A DNA stretch of 64,000 nt from Tomocerus qinae (GCA_020055645.1 CM034546.1:138529875-138593874), one strand, 5' to 3'; counted from the stretch's first letter, positions 35,259-46,480 are shown. Numbers and translations are program-made. Notes: generated from the letters alone by a model not told the origin.

Positions 35259-35475
35259 TAGAGGCTATTTCCTGCACCAAACGAAAATTGGATATAATAT
35301 AGGCTTTTTCCTGTACCAAACGAAAATTGGATATAATATAGGCTTTTTCCTGTACCAAACAAAAAATGGATTTGGGCTTTTTCCCAAACAAAAAATGGAT
35401 TTGGGCTTTTTCCCAAACAAAAAATGGATTGGAGCTTATTCCTGTACCAAACAAAAAATGGATTTAGGCTTTTTC
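35259..35475. repeat. Minisatellite of 'GGCTTTTTCCTGTACCAAAC' type units
   Basis: Two ~48-bp units with GAAAATTGGATATAAT are followed by shorter ~30-bp units with AAAAAATGGATTTGGG. They are open on the minus strand only because the repeat lacks stops, so I do not call a gene. Confidence 0.8.
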
Positions 35476-35764
35476 GGTCCTTAAGGGACAATATTAATAA
35501 TTTTGAAATATTAGTCGAACAGCATGAGTTACTTTTAATTCGAAAATGCATTCCTACAAAAAATTCATGCTTAATTACTTTGGACAAAATACTATTGAGT
35601 TGTACATCTCCACGCAAGCCATGACAGAAGAAGCATAGTGAAGTACAGTATCTTAATAACAGAGAAACGTATGATTCAAAATCAATAGAACAGCTGGCTA
35701 ACAAACGTCTTCTCAAGACTTATGGAACCGAGCCCTAAATGAACCGAGGTCACTATGACCCCGT

Positions 35765-36715
35765 GGACATCTGTCTGCGGGGTCATTTTGGGATACATTG
35801 AAACCCCAAGGTAGCTTTTACTGCAACCGTAAACAACAAATATAACTTTCTAAAGATTGCAGTTAAAAATGATTAGTGTGTGCCACATAGTCTGTTATAG
35901 CCTTTTGATCGGGGCCCAAATTATGAATATAGTGTAAACCATTAAAAACTGTAGAGGGGTATGTGAAAATGTGTTACCAAACGATTTTCAGCCAATACAA
36001 AAAATTGGGGGGGGGGGCGAGCTACCCCCTTTGGGGCTATCTCCGCCCCCTGTTGTAGGAATTGTTTGAAACTTTTCTCACATTTGCTGAAACTTATCTG
36101 CGAAGTTTCATTAAAATATTCCCTTTACTTTCTGAAATATTTAACTTCAAAGACAATTTTTTGTCATTTTGGGATCCTTTTTGAACGCATATAACTCGAA
36201 AGTTGGTATAGTTTTTGCAGACTTTAAATTTTTTAAAATTCACTCTACATGTCGGTGCATCACTCTGATAAGAAATCTCGGTGGGAACAAGCTGATTTCT
36301 TTAGATATAAGGCTCAACAGCTAAGAGAGTATTGGGTATCTTTTTTCAGGCGAAGACGTACTCCAGTGCATATGTACTTCGGTATTAGCTAGATAGCCCC
36401 AAAGGGGGTAGCTCGCCCCCCCATTTTTATATGGTCTGAAAATCGTTTGCTAACACATTTTCACCTACCCCTCTACAGTTTTTAATGGCTTACACCATAT
36501 TCATAATTTGGGCCCGATCAAAAGGCTATAACAGACTGTGTGACATTTTGTAGCTGGATGTTTGTAGATTAGTGTTTCCTTGGTTTTAGATAATATTTCA
36601 TTCTCTAAATATTTTAAATATGCGTGGCTAGCCTAAGTAACTGTATACTGGTATTTGGCCGGTTTAAACCGTTTTGACCACCCGGCCTGGTCAAAATGCA
36701 AAAATGTGTCCAGTG
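35765..36715. mobile_element. Relative of the 9771 hAT-type element, split by a foldback insertion
   Basis: 35800-35885 matches 9880-9960 (ACCCCAAGGTAGCTTTTACT and onward) and 36543-36715 matches 9960-10125 (TTCATTCTCTAAATATTTTA, GGTCAAAATGCAAAAA). The two halves are separated by the insertion at 35884-36542. Both outer ends are degraded. Confidence 0.7.
35884..36542. mobile_element. Foldback element nested in a hAT-type element
   Basis: Arms 35884-36040 and 36393-36542 are inverted copies, with CTGTTATAGCCTTTTGATCG outside and GAGCTACCCCCTTTGGGGCT inside. An 11-G run on the left pairs with 7 C on the right. The centre (about 350 bp) is noncoding. The short TGTG at each border is a tentative duplication. 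Confidence 0.75.
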
Positions 36716-36859
36716 GATCCAGACAGTATCCAGCAGGCAGCAATTCCTAGTGACTTCCACCAGCAGACTTCAGGTTTCAGGAACTAATGATTTTTCTACG
36801 TTTTTGTAGATCTTTATATACCTGCCCAAGGTCAATCGCACTGTTGTCTGTGTTGGCTG

Positions 36860-37125
36860 TTTCACTTCCAGCCGCAGTGGAACATTACTAACCCAGATTA
36901 CTGAACTATTTTAAAACATAGCTCTAAAATACGCCCCCTCCGCTTCTAGACACAGTGGAGCATTACTTATCCCAATTACTGAACTATTTTAAAGCTTAGC
37001 TCTAAAATAAGCCTCCTCTGCTTCCAGACACAGTGGAACATTACTAATCCCAAGGTCTAAAGCATAGGTCTAAAATACTCCCTCTCACTTCAGAAGCAGC
37101 AAAGTATTGCTAATCCGGATTAGTT
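36860..37125 (+). repeat. LINE 5' UTR monomers (~78 bp x 3.5)
   Basis: Repeated CACAGTGGAACATTACTAA at about 36873, 36951 and 37029, 78 bp apart. The first two units also share ACTGAACTATTTTAAA, and a decayed fourth unit lies near 37100. They sit immediately before LINE ORF1, like promoter monomers of some LINE families. Confidence 0.7.
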
Positions 37126-37241
37126 TACTGATTCAAGAAAGTGTAGGGTAATTAGTGTTTAACACAGTCTGAGTCCAGCTCTTGAGCTGGTAGGTCGTGC
37201 TCAGACCTGTCTCTGCTGCTCTTACTTCTGTGCCTTCTGAT

Positions 37242-38230
37242 ATGTATGGCTTCCTTAAAACTCTTACACGAAGTGTAGAAGATACTGATCAGAATAACAC
37301 ACAACCAACTGACAATCTATCAAAACGAAGCCTGTCGGAATCACCAAAAAGTGACCAGAACAAAAGACAAAAAACCGACTCAGAAATGGAAGAAATTAAG
37401 CTGCTTATTAGAACTGAAATTGCAAATCTGAGAAAAGAAATCCTTGACCAGCTAAAACCACTTCAAACACTAGAAAATGTTCTCAAAAACCAAAAGACAC
37501 TAAGTGAGCAAATTGAAAAAATTAATAAAACAAGCCGGGAAAAAAACATAATAATCCATGGGGTGGAAGAAAAAGTTGGAGAAGATGACAACATGAGAGT
37601 GCTTGCAGTGATCAAATTATGCAGAAAATGGGAGTAGAAGAATTTGGATACGATGACATTTACAGAATTGGCAAAAAAGGAGAGAATCGGCCTCTATGTG
37701 TTAAATTTCTATCGATGCTGGATAAGAAGACAATGAGAAAATATCTGAAAGGATCCAAAATCTTTATAAACCACGACCTCACCTCAGAAGAGAGAAAAAT
37801 TGAAAAAACACTTCGCGAAAAACTTAAGGAAATGAAAATCAAAAATGCAAACACCAAAGGCTCAATAAACAGAGGAAAGTTGTATCTGGAAACAAACGGT
37901 TTAAAGCAAATCGTCACAACGGATGCCAATGGTGACATTGTAGAATTATGAAGAGACGGTCAGCCTTTACAAGCACATAAAAAAACACTCCTAAATCTAA
38001 ATTCAATATTATATTGGAACTGCGATGGATTGAAAAACAAAACGGTTGATTTTTTCACGGAACAGTTCACTCTCGAACCAACCATTTTTGCCCTATCCGA
38101 AACCTGGTGCACTCAAAATTTTACTCATTCTGGCTTTGAAGATTACTTAATTATAGAACAACGAGAAATGCAGAACGTCCTACGGACGGGGAAATAACTG
38201 TTGGTTAGCGATCAGGACTTTAGAAATTAA
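37242..38230 (+). pseudogene. LINE 1: ORF1 and the beginning of ORF2 (endonuclease), truncated
   Basis: ORF1 runs from an ATG at about 37242 to a TGA-free acidic/basic coiled coil (EIKLLIRTEIANLRKEIL), then REKNIIIHGVEE. A -1 frameshift near 37590-37620 leads into YRIGKKGENRPLCVKF and KIFINHDLTSEER, ending at TGA 37951. This is the RNA-binding ORF1 pattern common in invertebrate LINEs. ORF2 then opens with the endonuclease start YWNCDGLKNK (catalytic N) and LSETW (catalytic E) at about 38013-38110. It soon meets stops and loses similarity by about 38230. No reverse transcriptase follows here. Confidence 0.8.
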
Positions 38231-38398
38231 TATCATAAAAGATAAGTCTGTGATGTCCTAGGAAGAAATTAAAAAGTTACAGTAGACACATAATATTATA
38301 CTGCAGGGAGACAGAAAGGGTTACGCACCACGCTACAGTGTTTGGTAGCAATCAATACTTTATTTAAAATCTCTTACTATAAAATTCACAATATTTTT

Positions 38399-39163
38399 TT
38401 AAAGCATTTGCTTATCTTCCTCAATTAATGCCATCTCCGCATCACTAACTAAATTAGATTCAGGTAGCAATAAATTCTTTCCTTCCGAAATGTTGGCACC
38501 AGTTATAGAAGTGTCGCTATTTGCGGAGCTAAGTAAAGCAATGTCTTCATCAACAACGTTACCATTAGAATCCTTGGTCATTTTTTCTACAGGGTGGTCC
38601 ATCTCCGACGATTTTTGATACTTCAAAAAAAGATCATCTTTTTCAGCAAAATGTTTTCGATTTAGATCTTTGTTAGCCTTATAGTAGGCTGTACCAATCG
38701 TCGTTGGGGAATTGCGCACCAAACAGCGAAAAGGGCCGTGGCGAATAGGTGCAATTTTGCATGCCGCACACCATTCCTAACCAATGGCTAACATCGGCAA
38801 ATCGTGCTTCAATGATTTTCTGCACTGTGCATGGACACATTCATCTGCAATAAACAAAATCCAAAATTACAATTTTTGCATTCTCCTCTGAAACTTATTT
38901 AATATTTTAATAAAAAAAATATTTAATTTAAACATTTTTTTAAATTTACCCTTACCTTTATCATAATAGTCTCGAATTGTTCTTGAACAGAAAGGGCAAA
39001 ATCTATCATTTAGTGATAAAGAAAGCTTGCCAAGTTCATGTTTATCCTCAGGAGTTTTGGAAGCTGACCCACTTAGCTGTAAACTGCGTTTAGGTATAAC
39101 GAATTGGCTCGAAGTGGGTGTGGAGCCCTGATTAGGATTACTTCCCCGACGTTTATTACTCAT
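38399..39163 (-). pseudogene. Cysteine-rich (zinc-binding-like) two-exon gene with in-frame stop
   Basis: Exon 1 38956-39163 (ATG at 39163) and exon 2 38399-38844, GT/AG borders, phase 1, TAA at 38399. The protein has a basic, Ser-rich N-terminus, CPFCSRT at about residue 57, then DECVHAQCRK across the junction, WCAACK and HGPFRC. These are paired Cys/His positions suggesting a zinc-binding fold. The C-terminus is acidic. A TAG at 38777-38779 lies between AIG and EWCAAC, although Cys pairs continue beyond it in the same frame. Possible readings: young pseudogene, sequencing error or readthrough. The family is not recognised. Four tandem ~165-bp repeats lie just upstream. Confidence 0.5.
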
Positions 39164-39242
39164 TATTAGGCCTAAAAATACAAAAAAATGTTATGAGGCA
39201 TTTTAAATGCAATGATTGGTGAATGCAGTTCATAGTTGAAAT

Positions 39243-39893
39243 TAATCCAATATAATTTTAATTACATCATAGAGTTGTATTAGTTTGCGATGATGCTAAA
39301 CGTTTTAGTCCGTATTTTCCTATCATATCACATGTCTGTAGTTCAAAGTTCAGTGTTGAAGTAAATATTTCCCCTGGGGAGGATTTATGAAAATCATTGG
39401 TCAATTTTCCAATATAATTTTAATTACATCATAGAGTTGGTACAGTGTATTATTTTGAGATGATGCTAAAAGTGTTAGTCCGTATTTTCCTATCACATGT
39501 CTGTAGTTCAAAGTTCAATGTTGAAATAAATATTTCCCCTGTGGAGGATTTATGAAAATCATTGGCCAATTTTAAAAATGCATCCACCAATCAGAAGCAA
39601 TTCTCCAATATAATTTTAATTACATCATAGAGTTGGTACAGTGTATTATTTTGCGGTGATGCTAAAAGTGTTAGTCCGTATTTTCCTATCAAATGTCTGT
39701 AGTTCAAAGTTCAGTGTTGAAACAAATATTTCCCCTGGGGAGGATTTATGAAAATCATTGACCAATTTTCCAATATAATTTTAATTACATCATAGAGTTG
39801 GTACGGTGTATTATTGTGCGATGATGCTAAAAGTGTTAGTCCGTATTTTCCTATCACATGTCTGTAGTTCAAAGTTCAGTGTTGAAATAAATA
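39243..39893. repeat. Four tandem copies of a ~165-bp unit upstream of the cysteine-rich gene
   Basis: CCAATATAATTTTAATTACA starts copies at about 39247, 39410, 39605 and 39770. Each has TGTTAGTCCGTATTTTCCTA (or TTTTAGTCCG) and AAATATTTCCCCTG(G/T)GGAGG. The third spacing is longer because of an extra AATCAGAAGC segment. They begin about 80 bp upstream of the start codon. Confidence 0.9.
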
Positions 39894-39895
39894 CC

Positions 39896-40640
39896 CCCCC
39901 CCACTTACTTCAGTAGTTTGGTCCAGATAACAATAACCGTGTGAGAGATGACAAATGGCAGGCAGACAGGACAATAACAGGTAGAAATGTGACAGGTAGA
40001 GATGTGACAGGCAGAGAAGAACAGCCAATGACGACAACAACCACTAACCACGTCGTAGGTAAGGTGATTTTCAAAACAATAGACTCAGACTATTGATTCT
40101 CTAAGAATAGAATGCAGGAAATCGTGATTAGGTCAAAGTGTATGTTATTCAACTCTGCCTTTGCAGAAATTAAAAAAAATACACTTACTTAGTTAGTTTG
40201 GTCCAGATGACAAAGAAGACAGGCAGAGATGACCAATGACAGGCAGATGACTAATGACAGGCAGATGACTAATGACAGGCAGATGACCAATGATAGGCAG
40301 ATGACCAATGATGGCAGGCAGAGATGATGCAGAGATGACTAATGACAGGCAGACAGGACAACAATAGGTAGAGATGCGACATGCAGAGAAGAACAGCCAC
40401 TAACGACATCAACCACCAACCACCATGCAGTCATAGACAGTAGACACGATGAAACGTAATTTTTTTTGCAGATGCCGCAAAAATCAAAAGTTGGTGCAAG
40501 GATGGCTTGCACTAACGAAAGAAAGAAATGTGAAATGAGAAGGCAAGCAGTGCTTGTCTTCTCATCTCAGTCCAGCCAGCAGCAGCCGAGTGAGTAGGGT
40601 AGTAGAAGGCAAGCACGGCAAGCAGGCATAAGCACTACAC
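39896..40640. repeat. Intergenic with ACAGGCAGATGACTAATG minisatellite
   Basis: 40215-40345 holds about seven copies of a ~17-bp ACAGGCAGATGACCAATG-like unit. A related decayed stretch lies at 39955-40025. The rest has no recognised feature. Confidence 0.6.
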
Positions 40641-40812
40641 TGCTTATGCCTGGCTCCGCCAAGGGTAAACCGTCTCACATTGTTTTTACAATGTCTTGCG
40701 ATACCCCAGGTACATTTTTGGAGGACGAACACTTACATGAACTCTTACTTTTTATAGAGAGATTTGCTGAGAAAAAAAATAAAGGAAGAGCTTCTGGAGG
40801 TCTGCTAATTGG

Positions 40813-41909
40813 TGGTAGGTCAGTTTGGCAAAAGCCATTTTGGCAAAAAAATATTTTTTTTCAAATTGACCACTGTGGATAATTTGGCAAAACGAGTCGG
40901 ATAATTTGGCAAAACGAGTCGGATAATTTGGCAAAACGAGTCGGATAATTTGGCAAAAGTCGGTTTAAGTAATGTTTAAGACGCTGCAGGACATGTAAGT
41001 CATGTTTTATGCTGGGTTCAGTACTTAATGCGAAGGTTGTGCATGTTAATACATTCTAATTTGTATGACTGATTTATCACTCACCTCTCAGTTTCTTCTG
41101 AGGAATGGCTGAGTCAACATTAAAGTACGTTTCCCGAACGCTGACCAAAGTAACGCATAAGTTGGCTCGTAATGGATATTCTTATAGTTTGCGAAACACT
41201 TGTGGACAGAAGAAATATTGGTACTGTACCCAAAGGGAGATTTGTACTGCATCGTTAATTGATAAAGGAGTGTTTACTTGTGGCCGTAAAGGTCGGTTGG
41301 AGAAATGGAAATGTCCACGTTAGCCATGACCCTCACATTGATACTTTTTCTGTGGATTTGATTGAAGGAAGAGCAAAGTAGATGGCAATTAATAGCCCAT
41401 TAAAGTGCACAGGAGACATATACGATGAGATAACACAGGGAGTTTGTTTTCACTTAAAGATGGGCTGTGAAAAACCACCAATATATGGAAATTCATTTTA
41501 GTTATGATGAACGAACAAGAACGAACAGAAAATACACTTTTACGAATTGTAAATGGTATCTACCCAATAAGAAGTTTACTGTATGCTAAAATACACAGTA
41601 AACTTAAAAAAACAACCCAGAAAATATGGCAACAAGAGGTTTCCCTTTTCAAAATATAAAAATCGTTGCCATGAACTTGAAATAGTTTTACCATAATTTT
41701 AACTTTAATTTATTTCTGCCTATTTGACTACGTGTTCATGATTTTTTATGACTTGATAATGATAATGTTTGTTTTATTGTCCTACAAAGCCATAATAAAT
41801 GTAACTTGAACATAAATAACACATTTTGCCAAATTATCCGCTTTTTTGCCAAATTATCCACAACGTTTTGCCAAATTATCCGACTTTTCAAAACATTTTT
41901 TTTGCCAAC
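40813..41909 (+). mobile_element. FLYWCH-bearing transposon (family 1), plus-orientation copy
   Basis: Starts TGGTAGGTCAGTTTGGCAAA. Both ends are built from iterations of GGATAATTTGGCAAAA: four units near 40870-40955 and three inverted units at 41826-41885. The inside encodes an FLYWCH zinc finger at 41105-41323 (LARNGYSYSL, KKYWYCTQREIC). A frameshift then separates the closing H-x3-H part (SHDPH) near 41327. Further open pieces (GDIYDEITQGV near 41420, NEQERTENTLLRIVNGIY near 41510) follow. FLYWCH fingers occur in Mutator-type transposases such as Phantom. No DDE domain is seen, so it is nonautonomous. The right limit is approximate. Confidence 0.75.
41105..41323 (+). pseudogene. FLYWCH zinc-finger protein fragment (family 1, copy 1)
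   Basis: A 72-codon frame beginning MAESTLKYVS. It holds GYSYSL, YWYC and REIC, the first aromatic and Cys positions of an FLYWCH finger (C2H2-type DNA binding). The second half with the two His is in another frame just downstream. The copy at 42936-43154 has the same break and one amino-acid change (TAS to TAL). Confidence 0.7.
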
Positions 41910-42362
41910 TCTAATGATTTTAAACATATTGAAAAATACATAAATGATGCTGCTTTAGTGTGCGGTTTAGTGAAAAAAAGATTACTCCCGTCAAAGCCCA
42001 TTCTATACCCTAAATATTTTAATACTTTGTGCCTTGCCAAGAAAAGAGAAGCAAGAAAATCTTATCAAAGATATACCAGGGAAGGTTGTGAGACATCAAA
42101 AAACATGTACATATCGACTAAAAGAGACTATCAAGCATACAAGAACAAATGCAAAAAAGAATATTATAACAATTTAACTAATGACCTAGCCAACTGTAGA
42201 AAACCTGCATTCTGGGCTGCACTTGCACTGTCACATTATCGAAGGAAGTCTAATTACAATTACAAAACCCAACCATCCTTATCTGCATTCAAAACCCATT
42301 TTGAGCAAACCTACTACTCTGAAGAGAGATTATACTGATGAGAATGAGCCACAAAGTTTTAA

Positions 42363-43402
42363 ATGTTTTGAAAAGTCGGATAATTTGGCAAAACGTTGTG
42401 GATAATTTGGCAAAAAAAGCGGATAATTTGGCAAAATGTGTTATTTATGTTCAAGTTACATTTATTATGGCTTTGTAGGACAATAAAACAAACATTATCA
42501 TTATCAAGTCATAAAAAATCATGAACACGTAGTCAAATAGGCAGAAATAAATTAAAGTTAAAATTATGGTAAAACTATTTCAAGTTCATGGCAACGATTT
42601 TTATATTTTGAAAAGGGAAACCTCTTGTTGCCATATTTTCTGGGTTGTTTTTTAAGTTTACTGTGTATTTTAGCATACAGTAAACTTCTTATTGGGTAGA
42701 TACCATTTACAATTCGTAAAAGTGTATTTTCTGTTCGTTCTTGTTCGTTCATCATAACTAAAATGAATTTCCATATATTGGTGGTTTTTCACAGCCCATC
42801 TTTAAGTGAAAACGAACTCCCTGTGTTATCTCATCGTATATGTCTCCTGTGCACTTTAATGGGCTATTAATTGCCATCTACTTTGCTCTTCCTTCAACCA
42901 AATCCACAGAAAAAGTATCAATGTGAGGGTCATGGCTAACGTGGACATTTCCATTTCTCCAACCGACCTTTACGGCCACAAGTAAACACTCCTTTATCAA
43001 TTAACAATGCAGTACAAATCTCCCTTTGGGTACAGTACCAATATTTCTTCTGTCCACAAGTGTTTCGCAAACTATAAGAATATCCATTACGAGCCAACTT
43101 ATGCGTTACTTTGGTCAGCGTTCGGGAAACGTACTTTAATGTTGACTCAGCCATTCCTCAGAAGAAACTGAGAGGTGAGTGATAAATCAGTCATACAAAT
43201 TAGAATGTATTAACATGCACAACCTTCGCATTAAGTACTGAACCCAGCATAAAACATGACTTACATGTCCTGCAGCGTCTTAAACATTACTTAAACCGAC
43301 TTTTGCCAAATTATCCGACTCGTTTTGCCAAATTATCCACAGTGGTCAATTTGAAAAAAAATATTTTTTTGCCAAAATGCCTTTTGCCAAACTGACCTAC
43401 CA
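42363..43402 (-). mobile_element. FLYWCH-bearing transposon (family 1), inverted copy
   Basis: Nearly identical to 40813-41909 on the other strand, with the same iterated GGATAATTTGGC ends and the same FLYWCH frameshift (42936-43154). Flanks read AGTTTTAA (42355-42362) and AGTTTAA (43405-43411), an imperfect target duplication. Using the left flank, LINE 2 reads on in frame as EPQSF then NYAVKRL, which supports an insertion here. Small indels distinguish it from copy 1 (e.g. an A-run near 41610 versus 42650). Confidence 0.78.
42936..43154 (-). pseudogene. FLYWCH zinc-finger protein fragment (family 1, copy 2)
   Basis: Same 72-codon frame as in copy 1, on the minus strand, ending GRLEKWKCPR at a premature stop. 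The shared break shows both copies descend from one already defective master. Confidence 0.7.
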
Positions 43403-44823
43403 TCAGTTTAACTATGCTGTCAAGAGGCTGTCTACCGGAAAAGCACCTGGAGAAGACGGACTACCTAATGAGATTTGGAAAATTTCCTCCCTCAACCTTA
43501 GACTATGCATACTGGACTGCTTCAATAATTATTGGCGACAAGAAAAGACGCCTTCATCCTGGTCACAAATTGTCATATCTCCAATATTCAAAAAAGCAGA
43601 CAAACTCGACCCAAAAAACTATCGTCCGATATCCCTAGCCAATACAATCTTAAAACTCTTTACTTCAATTATGAGCTATAGATTAAGTGGTTGGTGCAAA
43701 AGAAATAAAAAAATAACCGAATATCAAGCTGCGTATAGGCCTGGTCTTGGATGTGAAACTCAAATATTTAACCTTAACTAAATCATCCAGAATTCAATAT
43801 CTGCAAAAAAGAGGAAGTTATTTGCACTCTACGTTGACCTGTCTTCTGCATTCGATACAGTGTCAAGGAGAAAGCTCTGGAATAAGTTAAAAGTGATTGG
43901 TCTTAGTGACAAATTCATCTCAGTTGTCAAAAACATCTACTCTGATGCCAAAGCGAAGGTGAAAGTGGCTGCTTCCCAATAAGGACAGGAATTCTACAAA
44001 GTGAAACGTTATCAAGTAAATTATTTACTCTATATATTAATGACTTAATAGAAACTCTTGAAAATTCTGGTATTCCAGGAATTAAATTAGGAAAGTTAAA
44101 TGTCCATGCCTTATTATATAGTGACGATATTGTCTTGTTAGCTACAAATTCTGTGTACTTGCAAGATAAAATTAATATCTTAGCTAAATACCTAAAAGAC
44201 AATGGTTTAAGGGTTAATCTCAGTAAAACAAAAATGGTAGTGTATAGGAGAGAGAAAACACTTAAATCTGTACCAAAACTGTATTGGGAAAATGAGTTAA
44301 TTGAAGTTCTAGACTCTTATATATACCTGGGAATTCCTTTCCATGGGCACTATAACCAGAAAAAGATTTTTGAATACTTTAAAGAAAGAGCAAATAGTGC
44401 ACTATCTGCTTTATTTATACTATTTTACAGATCTAGAACTTTCTCAAGTCATAACAAATTATTTGAATCATTAATACGCTCTGTTATGACATACTGTGTA
44501 CCAATCTGGGGTCTAAAATTCTTTGAAAAATTTGAGATATTCCAAATGAACTTTCTTAGAAGACTATTTAATGTACCTACATGTACACCAAGATGGCTTC
44601 TAAGAATAGAAACTCTAGTTCGCCCTATCCAACTCTTCTTGATAAAGAATGTATTAAGTTTTTGGCAAAAGATTGTAAACCGGTCTAAAGATAGTTTGAT
44701 ATATCAATGCTATATTACTTTAAAAGTAAAATTCTCTGTGAAAAATGAAAAATATAATTGGTTTACTCAATTTAAAAACCTTGTCGATAAGTATAAAATT
44801 TATAATTTTGTAGACACTAATAT

Positions 44824-45309
44824 TTGAATTGAGTTTTATTTAATATTCTCGACGGCCCTTGGCCCATAGAATATGGAATTGATATATTTTACAAAATTAT
44901 AATTCTAATTAGGAGAATTTTACTATATTACAAAGGATTAGTTGTTTTCTAAATTGTCAATAAAGCTAATATTACATAAAGCAGACTTAACATTATCAAT
45001 AATGTTTCTTATGTCTCTTACGTTAGCACAGTCTAATACCTGATGTAACGAATCCAAGTCCTTGATGCCCAATGTTTCAATCTTTTGACGATTATGGATT
45101 CTACATTCCAGTATTAGGTGACCAAATGTATTGCTTTTCCCCATGTTACATAGATTACAAATGTCAGTGTTTTTAAACATAAAAATCTTGTTCTTATAAC
45201 TTAATAGATCACAATTTAACCTTAACTGATTCAGCAATCTAGCGTCCCAAAATGGTAATTTTATCTCAGTAAATTGGGAATGATCCCCTCTTGTCACAAC
45301 ATCATATGA
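44824..45309 (-). mobile_element. 5'-truncated LINE inserted in LINE 2, with 14-bp target duplication
   Basis: A perfect 14-bp direct repeat, GTAGACACTAATAT, lies at 44810-44823 and 45310-45323. On the minus strand the insert encodes the end of a LINE ORF2, with C-x2-C-x9-H-x4-C (ICNLCNMGKSNTFGHLILEC), stopping at 44938. A 3' UTR follows with GGGCCAAGGGCC and AATAAA. Truncation at the 5' end plus a long duplication is the signature of target-primed reverse transcription. Confidence 0.88.
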
Positions 45310-45954
45310 GTAGACACTAATATAGAGGCATGGGAAAGAAAACACTTCTACTTTACTGTGAATAAGTTACTCTACAATATTAATAGTGATATTCAAAGCT
45401 CAGATATCTCATGTATGCGCTTATCAAATACTTTTAAAAACTATTTAATCAACAAATCTCACATTCTAAGCCAAGAATATTTTAATTGGAACCAATCCTG
45501 GAAGTGGAATTTAGCAAGTCACTTTTTTCAGATAAGAACAAACATCAATCAAATCACAATAAATAATAAATCCTTAAATCTAAACTCTCTTAAACATTTT
45601 TATAACACTGATATAAATGAACTATGTGAACTCTGTGATCTTAAAGAAAAAGAAACAATAGAACATATTATGTTTGTATGTCCATGCTATAATAATATAA
45701 GAGGAACTCTTGTAACTAGTAATATACTATGCTTTAATGACATATATAAAAATCTATCGAAAGATCAGCTGAATGTTTTGTATACATTTTGGGTTAATGC
45801 AGAGAAATGTAAAAACTAAACATATAGCAATTATGATTATGAACTATAATATAAATACTACTACAACTATATAACCTCAGACTAGTCAAAACTATATTGT
45901 AATTGTATCCATATTATGCGATGTAAAGGCTTTGGCCAAAATCATCTGAAATAA

Positions 45955-45955
<1 letters not shown>

Positions 45956-45991
<36 letters not shown>

Positions 45992-45993
45992 GT
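45956..45993 (+). repeat. (CTA)n microsatellite tail of LINE 2
   Basis: About 12 CTA units directly follow AATAAA. Simple trinucleotide tails in place of poly(A) are known in several invertebrate LINE clades. Confidence 0.85.
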
Positions 45994-45995
45994 AC

Positions 45996-46480
45996 CTAAC
46001 ACAAACCCACCACTCCATACTTTTTAAAATTAGTTTTTTTTCATTCCACTCTACATTATCACTCCAGTTTTTTAACCATTTCCCTCATACGACACTATTA
46101 GTGCAGTTTTATAACAACTCCACTCACGCAACACTATTTCTGTAGACTTTATTTATAAACACCCCACTCACACAACACTATTATTGTACACTTTATTTTA
46201 TAAACACCCCACTCACACAACACCATTAAAGCACAGTTTAAAACTTCCCCACTCATACTGCACTATTTAATAAAAACTCTAATGACACTTTATACGCCAA
46301 CACTATTAGCAGAGTGTGATAAAAGATACCCATTATCGCGACTCTATTAAAGAGTTCAGTAGAATTCACCACTCACAGTTCAGTTTAATAATAAAGGGGG
46401 TTAGCACACTCACCATTACCACATTTTAACTTTTCAAAAGTGGAGTGTGCACACTGATTTAAACACTACACTCATTTTAG
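45996..46480. repeat. Degenerate tandem repeat, ACACCCCACTCACACAACAC units
   Basis: Imperfect units of about 45-50 bp containing CACTCACACAACACTATT and TTTATAAACACCCC are clearest at 46080-46230, decaying to the right. Confidence 0.7.

Larger units (their letters stand above)
40646..45995 (+). pseudogene. LINE 2: ORF2 relic (endonuclease piece, RT, C-terminal zinc knuckle) split by three insertions
   Basis: Pieces in order: endonuclease-like KGRASGGLLI (to about 40812); linker 41912-42360, frameshifted before DENEPQSF; RT 43405-44823 with STGKAPGEDGLPNEIW, KNYRPISLAN, motif A FALYVDLSSAFDTV (about 43830) and motif C YSDD (44117-44128) in place of the usual Y/F-ADD. Motif B reads GILQSETLSSKLF, against the usual QGD-x-LSP, so activity is doubtful. 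The C-terminal part 45310-45819 carries C-x2-C-x8-H-x4-C (LCELCDLKEKETIEHIMFVC). Frameshifts near 43785 and 43980 break the RT. Removing the insert 44824-45309 with one duplication copy restores a continuous frame from 44135 to 45819. The 3' end carries AATAAA and a (CTA)n tail. Part of the endonuclease is missing. Confidence 0.82.

Noticed and set aside
35230-35716. 158-codon minus-strand frame with repeated peptides
   Set aside because: It is a short tandem DNA repeat lacking stops; no domain or splice context.
40813-43402. One large composite transposon with ~1.1-kb inverted repeats
   Set aside because: The sequence between the copies is LINE 2 in the correct order and orientation, and no duplication flanks the whole, so two separate insertions fit better.
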